From assembly GCA_027487555.1 (NCBI GenBank), contig JAIYDI010000028.1, positions 1-64,000 on the forward strand: a DNA stretch of 64,000 nucleotides, written 5' to 3'. The DNA is from Hyphomicrobiales bacterium (lineage in GTDB: Bacteria > Pseudomonadota > Alphaproteobacteria > Rhizobiales > Devosiaceae). The notes under the pieces were generated by a model. The model was not told the origin of the DNA. It ran no database searches and saw only the letters and a program-made list of their open reading frames with translations. Positions within the stretch are counted from its first letter, which is position 1. Each line of letters starts with the position of its first letter. Positions 57,759 through 64,000 of the stretch are shown here, piece after piece. The position numbers were made by a program, and so were the translations under genes.

Positions 57759-58595
57759 TTACCCCTTCACCACCGGCAGATCCGGGTGGCTGCCCCATTC
57801 GCTCCACGAGCCGTCGTAGACTGCAACATCTTGGGCGCCGGCGGTGGTGAGCGCCAGTGTCAGCGTCGAGGCTGTAACGCCCGAGCCGCAGCTGGTGACG
57901 ATGGGGTTGCTCAGATCCACGCCGCGCTCGGCAAACAAAGCCCGCAGCTCGTCGGCGCTCTTCAGCTGCCCATTGGCGCTCAACAGCCCGACCGGCACAT
58001 TGCCGGCGCCGGGCATGTGACCCGATGCGAGGCCGGGGCGCGGTTCCGGCGCTTCGCCCTTGAAGCGTTCGGCAGGGCGGGCGTCGAGGATGGTCTTTTT
58101 TCCCGATGCGACGAGGTTGCGCATCTCAGGCAGCCCGACCACCAGCTCGGGATGGAATGTCGGTGTGAAAACCTTGGCCGGACGCGCGGCCGCGCCGGCC
58201 TCGATTGCGCGGCCTTCAGCGAGCCACTTGGGCAGCCCGCCATCGAGGATCTGCACCGAGCGCGCGCCCATGGTGCGGAAGGTCCACCAGACGCGGGCGG
58301 ATGACCCAAGGCCGGCGCCATCATAGATGACGATCCGGTCGGTCTCCGAAATCCCCATCGCGCCGACGGCGGCAGCGAAGGCCTCGGGCGTCGGCAGCAT
58401 ATGGGGCAGATTGGTGGATTTGTCGGCGACGCCATCGATATCGAAGAACACCGCGCCCGGAATGTGGCGCTCGAGATACTCGGTACCGCCGGAGCGGTTG
58501 AACGCTGGCATGTACCAGCTGCCATCGATTATCGAGAGGTCGGGCGCGCCGATTTGCGAGGCGAGCCAATCGGTTGAGACGAGATGCGGATTCAT
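57759..58595 (-). CDS. sseA: 3-mercaptopyruvate sulfurtransferase
   Basis: The enzyme transfers sulfur from 3-mercaptopyruvate to a thiophilic acceptor. The 278-residue product has two rhodanese domains: the inactive N half (VSTDWLASQIGAPDLSIIDG to QILDGGLPKW) and the active C half with DARPAERFKG and the catalytic loop SCGSGVTAS (Cys236). CGSGVT is the MST form, unlike the CRxGxR of plain thiosulfate sulfurtransferases. Its start at 58595 is nine bases from the sulfatase-like gene's stop, same strand. Confidence 0.94.
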   Translation of the reverse strand: MNPHLVSTDWLASQIGAPDLSIIDGSWYMPAFNRSGGTEYLERHIPGAVFFDIDGVADKSTNLPHMLPTPEAFAAAVGAMGISETDRIVIYDGAGLGSSARVWWTFRTMGARSVQILDGGLPKWLAEGRAIEAGAAARPAKVFTPTFHPELVVGLPEMRNLVASGKKTILDARPAERFKGEAPEPRPGLASGHMPGAGNVPVGLLSANGQLKSADELRALFAERGVDLSNPIVTSCGSGVTASTLTLALTTAGAQDVAVYDGSWSEWGSHPDLPVVKG

Positions 58596-58604
58596 TTTGC
58601 GAAC

Positions 58605-60119
58605 TTACCGGGTGACGGTGCGAGAGACGACACCGTCGCCTGTCAGTTCCTTGAGCGCAAGGGTCTGGTCGAGATGTTTCGCCCGCCAGCTCAACAGACG
58701 TTCCGCCATTTCGAGCCGCACCGGCAGAAAGGCCGGGTCATTCGCGAGGTTCACGAGGTTGGCAGGGTCGGCCAGATTGTCGAACAGCAGCGGCGGCAGC
58801 GCTGCGAAATGCACATATTTGTACCGCTCGGTGCGCAGCACCGCGAGGTTCAGCGATACCGAATCGAGCCCGGTGGCCGTTTCCACCGACTGCCCGGCGA
58901 CGTCGCGGAAATCGAACTCCCAATGCACAGCATCACGCCAGCCAGCGGGCGTCTCGCCATTGAGCCAGGGCGTGAGCGCCCGCCCGTCGCCGACATGGCG
59001 TGGCGCCGCGTCGAGCGCATCTGTGAGCGTGGGATAGAAATCCACCGCTTCGGTGAAAGCTTTGACGACATTGCCGCGGGCGCCGCGGCGCGGATCGCGG
59101 ATGACGAGCGGCACGTGCTGGCTCTCGTCGTGGAAGCCGCCCTTGCCAAGCATGTAGTGGTCGCCCAGCAGCTCCGCATGGTCGGAGGTAAAGACGATCA
59201 GCGTCTTGTCCCAGAGGCCTGCCGACTTGATGGCGGCAAAGGCGCGGCCCAGTTGCGCATCGACCTCGCTGAGCATGCCGTAATAGGTGGCCTTGATCTG
59301 CCGGAACTCGGCCTCGGTCAGGTCGGCGACGAGCCCGTCGCCATCTGGCACGAACCAGCCGAGATCCGTGTTGTCGAGGGCGAGGCCCATCAGCGGATGC
59401 AGTTCGCGCTCCTCTGCGACCGACGCGGCGCGGTGGAAACCTCCGACATCCTCGGGCGGATACATCGTATTGTAGGGCGCCGGCACGACGAAGGGCGGAT
59501 GCGGACGCAGGAAGCTCAGATGCGCGAACCAGGGCGCGTTCTGCTCGCCCATCCAGCGGATGAACGCGTCGGTGAGGAAGGCGGTCTGCGTCTCGTCTGC
59601 GGAATAGCCCGGCGGTGCGTTGCTGACGCGCGAAGTGGCGCCGACCGGGCGATGCGCCTCCCATTTGTCGGAGAAATCGAGGCCGCGGTCGCGGAGCCAG
59701 CTGAGCCAGATCTTCTCGTCCTCAGGCAGCCGAACCCGCACGTCGAAACCCGGCAGCACACCCTCATAGGTGCGGAGCCACGGATCGCCCGGCGGCAGCA
59801 CAGTTGGGTCGGCGGATTGGTCGGTATAGCCGAACAGCGTTGGCGCATAGCCCACGCGGCGGGCGGCGCGCGCGATATTGTCGAACCGGTCGGCGAGCGG
59901 CGCGCCGTTCCGCACCACCCGGTTCGTCATCTGGTAGAGCCCGGTATAGAGGCAGGCACGGGCCGGCGAGCAGGGCGCGGCGTTGGCATAGTGGTTGAGG
60001 AAGGCAGTGCCTTCGGCAGCCAGCGCGTCGATATGCGGTGTCCTGACCAGCGGATGGCCTGCGACGCCCAGGCTGTCGCCGCGCCACTGGTCGGCGGTGA
60101 TGAACAGGACGTTGAGCAC
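58605..60119 (-). CDS. Sulfatase-superfamily phosphonate monoester hydrolase-like enzyme (504 aa)
   Basis: The protein has the alkaline-phosphatase/sulfatase fold: VLFITADQWRGDSLG, the formylglycine motif CSPARACLYTGLYQM (Cys50, oxidised in active enzymes), RPHPPFVVPAPYNTMYPPED, IVFTSDHAELLGDHYMLGKG and RYKYVHFAALPPLLFD. These match the Rhizobium phosphonate monoester hydrolase/phosphodiesterase more than arylsulfatases. The GTG start lies two bases after the ABC ATPase stop (TGA-CC-GTG), so it is the last gene of the importer operon and probably cleaves the imported ester. Confidence 0.88.
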   Translation of the reverse strand: MLNVLFITADQWRGDSLGVAGHPLVRTPHIDALAAEGTAFLNHYANAAPCSPARACLYTGLYQMTNRVVRNGAPLADRFDNIARAARRVGYAPTLFGYTDQSADPTVLPPGDPWLRTYEGVLPGFDVRVRLPEDEKIWLSWLRDRGLDFSDKWEAHRPVGATSRVSNAPPGYSADETQTAFLTDAFIRWMGEQNAPWFAHLSFLRPHPPFVVPAPYNTMYPPEDVGGFHRAASVAEERELHPLMGLALDNTDLGWFVPDGDGLVADLTEAEFRQIKATYYGMLSEVDAQLGRAFAAIKSAGLWDKTLIVFTSDHAELLGDHYMLGKGGFHDESQHVPLVIRDPRRGARGNVVKAFTEAVDFYPTLTDALDAAPRHVGDGRALTPWLNGETPAGWRDAVHWEFDFRDVAGQSVETATGLDSVSLNLAVLRTERYKYVHFAALPPLLFDNLADPANLVNLANDPAFLPVRLEMAERLLSWRAKHLDQTLALKELTGDGVVSRTVTR

Positions 60120-60121
60120 GG

Positions 60122-61189
60122 TCAGTCGGCGAGTACGAAGACGTCGGAGCTGTTGAGGCTGACGCGGATGGTGTTGCCTAGGGCAGGTGGCGGCGTCGAT
60201 GGATCGTTGAAGGTGTCAAGATCGATGTTGTTCTTGCCGAGTCGGACCTTGAGCCGGATGACCGAGCCGAGGAACGCCACTTCGGCGACAGTGCCATCGA
60301 GCGTGACATCACCCTCGGCGGCCCCTGCGACACGCACTGCCTCGGGCCTCAGCGTCAGCGCGACTTCCGATCCGGCGGCGGCACCAGTGGGCAGGGCCGG
60401 GACATGCACGACCTGCCCGTCGAGATCGACCGTACGGGCGGCGCCATCGACAACGCGGCCCGTGAGTGTGTTGATCTGCCCGACGAATGTGGCGACGAAC
60501 CGGGTCGCCGGCTTGTTGTAGATTTCGAACGGCGCGCCGACCTGTTCGACATTGCCGGCGCTCAGCACCACGATGCGATCGGAGATCGACAGGGCCTCTT
60601 CCTGGTCATGCGTCACGAACACCGTGGTGATGCCGAGCTCACGCTGGATGGCGCGGATTTCCTCGCGCAGCGACACGCGGATCTTGGCGTCGAGCGCCGA
60701 GAGCGGCTCATCGAGCAGCAGCATGCGCGGCTTGGGCGCGAGCGCCCGGGCGAGGGCGACGCGCTGCTGCTGGCCACCGGACATTTCAAACGGGAAGCGC
60801 TTGCCATAGCCCGGAAGGCCGATGAGCTTCAGCATCTCCTCCACGCGAGCGCGGCGCTCGTCGCGCGCCACGCCGGCGATCTTGAGCCCGAAGCCGACAT
60901 TGTCCTCGACATTCATATTCGGGAACAGCGCATAGGCCTGAAACACCATGCCGATCTTGCGCCGGTTGGGCGGCAGGGGCGAGATATCCTGTCCCTCGAC
61001 GAGGATTTGCCCGGATGTGGGGCGCTCGAAGCCCGCAATCATGCGCAGGATCGTGGTCTTGCCGCAGCCCGAGGGCCCGAGCAGCGAGACGAACTCGCCC
61101 TTCTCGAAGGCGAGGTTGACGCCCTTGACCACGGTATTGCCCGCGAAGGACTTCACGAGATTGTCGATGCGGAGAAAGGCGTCGGCCAT
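60122..61189 (-). CDS. ABC importer ATP-binding protein, PotA/FbpC type
   Basis: The 355-residue protein has Walker A LLGPSGCGKTTILRMIAG, Q-loop MVFQAYALFP, the signature EMSGGQQQRVALARAL, Walker B MLLLDEPLSALDAK and switch VTHDQEEAL, all intact. A C-terminal TOBE domain starts near residue 270. It belongs to a four-gene importer (binding protein, two permeases, this ATPase), followed by the PMH-like hydrolase two bases away. Substrate inferred to be a phosphonate, phosphodiester or sulfate ester. Confidence 0.93.
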   Translation of the reverse strand: MADAFLRIDNLVKSFAGNTVVKGVNLAFEKGEFVSLLGPSGCGKTTILRMIAGFERPTSGQILVEGQDISPLPPNRRKIGMVFQAYALFPNMNVEDNVGFGLKIAGVARDERRARVEEMLKLIGLPGYGKRFPFEMSGGQQQRVALARALAPKPRMLLLDEPLSALDAKIRVSLREEIRAIQRELGITTVFVTHDQEEALSISDRIVVLSAGNVEQVGAPFEIYNKPATRFVATFVGQINTLTGRVVDGAARTVDLDGQVVHVPALPTGAAAGSEVALTLRPEAVRVAGAAEGDVTLDGTVAEVAFLGSVIRLKVRLGKNNIDLDTFNDPSTPPPALGNTIRVSLNSSDVFVLAD

Positions 61190-61206
61190 GCTCGGATCCT
61201 GGGCTT

Positions 61207-61995
61207 TCAGTCTTTGCGTGCGGTCTTGGGGGCGAAACGGTCGAGCAGTTGGATCACGCCCATCGCGCCCCAGGTAAGGGCGAACGAAACGATGGCGAGA
61301 GCCGAGGGTTCATAGGCGCGGTTGGCGCCGACATTCTGCATGTAGACGCCGAAGGCCGGACGGTTCAGCAGGCTGGCGAGCACGAACTCGCCGATGACGA
61401 TGGCGAAGGTCAGGAAGGCGCCGGACAGAACCGCTACGAAGATATTCGGGAAGATCACCGACACCATTGTGCGGATCGGGTTGGCGCCGAGGATGGTCGC
61501 CGCCTCGGTGAGCGTCCCCACGTCGATGGTGCGCAGCCCCGTGTCGATGGCCCGATACATATACGGGAGCGCGAGCGTGACATAGCCGCACACGATCAAC
61601 ACGTCCGTGCCGAACGCCGAGTTGGTCAGCGGCAGTATCGACGACGAGTTGAACATCCGGATATGGCCGAACACGAGGATGATCGGCGGCACGATCAGCG
61701 GCAGCAGCGTGATGAATTCCATCAGGGGGCGCAGCCATTGCAGCCTGAGCCGCACGAAATACGCGGCCGGGAGCACGATGGCCACGCCAACGATGATGGC
61801 AAAGACGGCACAGGTGAGCGAATAGCCGAAGGTTGCCTGGAAGCGCGCATCTGCGAATACCGACAGATATGCGTCGAAGGTGAGCCGGCCGCGCCGCATC
61901 TGCAGCGAGAAGATGAAGGTGGCCAGAAGCGGCAGCAGGAAATATGCCGCTCCGAGCGCGAAGACGACCCAGGCCCAGAAGCGCCGCGCGATCAT
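61207..61995 (-). CDS. ABC importer permease 2, PotC/ThiP-like
   Basis: The 262-residue protein has six hydrophobic segments and the EAA motif EAATILGANPIRTMVSVIFPN before segment 5 (in two parts). FITLLPLIVPPIILVFGHIR is the second-permease pattern of the spermidine/iron/2-aminoethylphosphonate importers. The ATG at 61995 overlaps the stop of the first permease (ATGA), with GAGAGGTGG upstream. ABC partner genes flank it. Confidence 0.92.
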   Translation of the reverse strand: MIARRFWAWVVFALGAAYFLLPLLATFIFSLQMRRGRLTFDAYLSVFADARFQATFGYSLTCAVFAIIVGVAIVLPAAYFVRLRLQWLRPLMEFITLLPLIVPPIILVFGHIRMFNSSSILPLTNSAFGTDVLIVCGYVTLALPYMYRAIDTGLRTIDVGTLTEAATILGANPIRTMVSVIFPNIFVAVLSGAFLTFAIVIGEFVLASLLNRPAFGVYMQNVGANRAYEPSALAIVSFALTWGAMGVIQLLDRFAPKTARKD

Positions 61996-62909
61996 TTCAG
62001 CCACCTCTCGGCGCGCGTCCGCACGACGATGTAGATCACATTGGCGAACGCGGTAATGACGATCATGCCGAGCGCCAGTGCCGCCCCGAGGCCAGGATTG
62101 TGCAGCACGTCACCGCGGATCTGCGCATAGAGCAGGATCGGAACGATGTTGAGCGAGGAGCCGGTGAGGGCGTAGGCCGTGGCAATCGCGCCGAAGGCAT
62201 TGGCGAACAGCAGCGACAGCGTGCCGAGCAGGTTGGGCCAGAGGATCGGAAAGCCGATATGCAGCCAGAACTGCAGGCGCGATGCGCCAAGGGTGGCCGC
62301 GGCCTCGCTCCATTCCTTGCGCAACCCATCGATCGCCGGCGCGATGATCAGGATCATCAGCGGGATCTGGAAATAGAGATAGGTGAGCGTCAGGCCGGTA
62401 AAGCTCAGGAGGTTGAAGCCGGACTTGTAGATATCGAACCCGAACACCGTCTTGAGGATCACGGTGACGAGGCCGAGGCGTCCCACAGTTGCAATGAAGG
62501 CAAAGGCCAGCGGCAGGCCGGCAAAATTCGACGCGACACCCGAGAACGTCATGACCGTCGAGCGGATGGCGCCGGGCAGCTTGCCGCGAATGATGGCGAG
62601 GGCCATGGCGAGCCCGATCACGGCGCCAAAGAACGCCGAGGCAGCCGAGACCTTGATTGAAATCTCGAAGGCGCTGCGCACCTGGTCCGTCCAGAGGTCG
62701 GCGATGTTCTGCAGCGTGAAATTGCCCGAGCCGTCGACAAAGGCCGACGCGACAAGCGACAGGGTGGGAACGACGAGAAACAGCAGCGCGAACAGGATGA
62801 AGGGCAACACGCCCAACCAGGCGCCGAGCATGGGCGAATTCAGCGAAAGAGCGGCCGGCCCGGAGACCGGGCCGGCCGTCTTGTCAGCGATGCGGCTGAC
62901 GTTGGTCAT
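61992..62909 (-). CDS. ABC importer permease 1, PotB-like
   Basis: The 305-residue protein has a cytosolic N-terminus of about 35 residues, six or seven hydrophobic segments and the EAA motif EAAATLGASRLQFWLHIGFP before segment 5. VFGFDIYKSGFNLLSFTGLT precedes it. It pairs with permease 2. The ATG lies two bases after the binding-protein stop (TAA-GC-ATG), which indicates coupling. Confidence 0.92.
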   Translation of the reverse strand: MTNVSRIADKTAGPVSGPAALSLNSPMLGAWLGVLPFILFALLFLVVPTLSLVASAFVDGSGNFTLQNIADLWTDQVRSAFEISIKVSAASAFFGAVIGLAMALAIIRGKLPGAIRSTVMTFSGVASNFAGLPLAFAFIATVGRLGLVTVILKTVFGFDIYKSGFNLLSFTGLTLTYLYFQIPLMILIIAPAIDGLRKEWSEAAATLGASRLQFWLHIGFPILWPNLLGTLSLLFANAFGAIATAYALTGSSLNIVPILLYAQIRGDVLHNPGLGAALALGMIVITAFANVIYIVVRTRAERWLK

Positions 62910-62911
62910 GC

Positions 62912-64000
62912 TTACTGAACGTTGGCGCCGACAACGGCGTCCCAATTAGTGGTGATCTCGGTCTTGGCGGCAGCCTGCTCGTCAAGGGTCGGGAACACGG
63001 CCTTGGCATAGGCCTCGGCCGGCGGCAGCTTCGCAAGCAGATCGGCCGGGATCTTGCCGTTGGCGGCGAGATCATTGAAGCGGATCGGGTGGCAATAGCC
63101 GGCGAGCCAGCCGAGCTGACCTTCGTCCGAGTACAGGTATTCCATCCACAGCTTGGCTGCGTTCGGATGCGGGGCGTAGGCGGAGATCGCCTGGACATAC
63201 ACGCCGGCGACAACCGAGTCGGTCGGAACGACGACTTCGGCCTTCGGGTTTCCGGCAAAGCCATCACGCCAGGAGAGCGCGTTGTAGTCCCACGCGACGA
63301 CGATCGGAGTGGTGCCCTGCGCGACCGCAGCGGCCTTGCCGATGACGGGCACGAAATTGCCGGCCTTGTTCAGCTCGGCGAAGTAGGCGAGGCCCTTCTT
63401 GCCAGCATCGGCGGCATCGGTGGCGCCAGCGGCGAGGCCGGCGGCGTAGACGGCCTGGATCGCCTGGTTCGAGGCGCGCGGATCACCGGCGAGCGCGACC
63501 GAATTGGCATAGTCCGACGCCTTGAGGTCGGCCCAGCTGGTCGGAACCTTGCTGACGACATCGGTGTTCACGAGGAACGACAGCACGCCGTAATAGTCGC
63601 CGTACCAATAGCCTTCGGCATCCTTGGCGGTATCCGGGATCGTATCCCAGGTCGACACCTTGTACGGCTGCAGCAGGCCTTCGGCCTTGGCCGACGGGCC
63701 GAAGCTGAGGCCGATGTCGAGCACGTCGGGAGCCTGCGGGCCGGTATTGCCCTTGTTCGCCTTGACGGCTTCGATCTCGTCGGCCGAGCCGGCATCGGGG
63801 TTCAGTTCGTTGACGGTGATGCCCGGATACTTGGCCTTGAAGGCCTCGATGACGGCGCCATAGCCGCACCAGTCGTGGGGCAGGGCGATGACCGTCAGCT
63901 GGCCTTCGGCCTTGGCGGCTTCGTAGAGGGCATTCAGGTCGGTCTGCGCAAAAGCCATCGTGGTGGTGGCCATGAGCGCGACGCTGGACACCGTCGCGGC
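62912..64000 (-). CDS. ABC importer substrate-binding protein (partial, cut by the window end)
   Basis: The gene starts beyond the window end at 64000. The visible part opens within a signal peptide (SSVALMATTTMAFAQ) and continues through the type II periplasmic-binding fold: LTVIALPHDWCGYGAVIEAF, ITVNELNPDAGSADEIEAV, GYWYGDYYGVLSFLVNTDVV, TPIVVAWDYNALSW and VVPTDSVVAGVYVQAI. The family is that of iron, spermidine and 2-aminoethylphosphonate-like binding proteins. Its stop is two bases from the first permease. The full operon order on the minus strand is binding protein, permease 1, permease 2, ATPase, hydrolase. Confidence 0.9.
   Translation of the reverse strand, partial: AATVSSVALMATTTMAFAQTDLNALYEAAKAEGQLTVIALPHDWCGYGAVIEAFKAKYPGITVNELNPDAGSADEIEAVKANKGNTGPQAPDVLDIGLSFGPSAKAEGLLQPYKVSTWDTIPDTAKDAEGYWYGDYYGVLSFLVNTDVVSKVPTSWADLKASDYANSVALAGDPRASNQAIQAVYAAGLAAGATDAADAGKKGLAYFAELNKAGNFVPVIGKAAAVAQGTTPIVVAWDYNALSWRDGFAGNPKAEVVVPTDSVVAGVYVQAISAYAPHPNAAKLWMEYLYSDEGQLGWLAGYCHPIRFNDLAANGKIPADLLAKLPPAEAYAKAVFPTLDEQAAAKTEITTNWDAVVGANVQ

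Overview
The window reads as chromosomal DNA of a high-GC alphaproteobacterium of the order Hyphomicrobiales, most like Devosia or a close relative. The evidence is the gene content (a chvE-gguA-gguB type sugar transporter, a trxB-lysR pair, a solitary ClpS2-like adaptor, a DUF2126 transglutaminase, a GatB/YqeY protein beside carA), the dense alternation of short operons on both strands, and short dispersed palindromic intergenic repeats. The genus is an inference. No rRNA, tRNA, insertion sequence, prophage, integrase or CRISPR array was seen.

Layout. 1-6720: secreted and small membrane proteins of unknown role, a class I aminotransferase, a proline iminopeptidase and an unrecognised helical protein. 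6877-7652: a non-coding cluster of three tandem minus-strand small RNA genes. Each ends in a strong intrinsic terminator, and each carries hairpins whose loops show CCUCCUCCC-type anti-Shine-Dalgarno sequences. 7756-17216: a PaiB-like protein, lysR-trxB, greA, a cold-shock protein, a TPR-methyltransferase, a DUF2087/DUF1801 pair, a degenerate HD-GYP protein, an ABC-like ATPase and a nucleotidyltransferase. 17433-26542: carB, a TerC membrane protein behind a hairpin leader, DUF423, an AT-richer pair of unknown genes, secreted proteins and clpS. 26824-31762: two transporters and an ABC-2 exporter pair.

31848-38919 looks partly devoted to nucleotides: a periplasmic RNase T2, a CpdB-type cyclic phosphodiesterase/3'-nucleotidase with a candidate Pho box, a nucleoside-phosphorylase-like gene directly behind carA, and carA itself. 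A YpfJ-type zinc metallopeptidase sits here beside a paralogue that has lost its zinc site. 39053-49295: YqeY, an MFS exporter, HdeD-like, FmdA-like and TRIC-like proteins, the large transglutaminase/DUF2126 protein, small membrane proteins and a secreted beta-propeller lectin-like protein.

49302-57615 is a sugar module: a GntR/FadR regulator divergent from chvE-gguA-gguB, then a GH38 alpha-mannosidase, with shared operator-like palindromes. 57759-64000: a 3-mercaptopyruvate sulfurtransferase and a tightly coupled minus-strand operon of an ABC importer (binding protein cut by the window edge, two permeases, an ATPase) ending in a phosphonate-monoester-hydrolase-like sulfatase-superfamily enzyme, which suggests uptake and cleavage of a phosphonate, phosphodiester or sulfate ester.

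The most interesting signal is the triple anti-Shine-Dalgarno sRNA cluster. Similar RNAs (alpha-r14 or 'cuckoo' RNAs, CcsR) are known in alphaproteobacteria; the tandem arrangement and a member with three such hairpins are what stand out.
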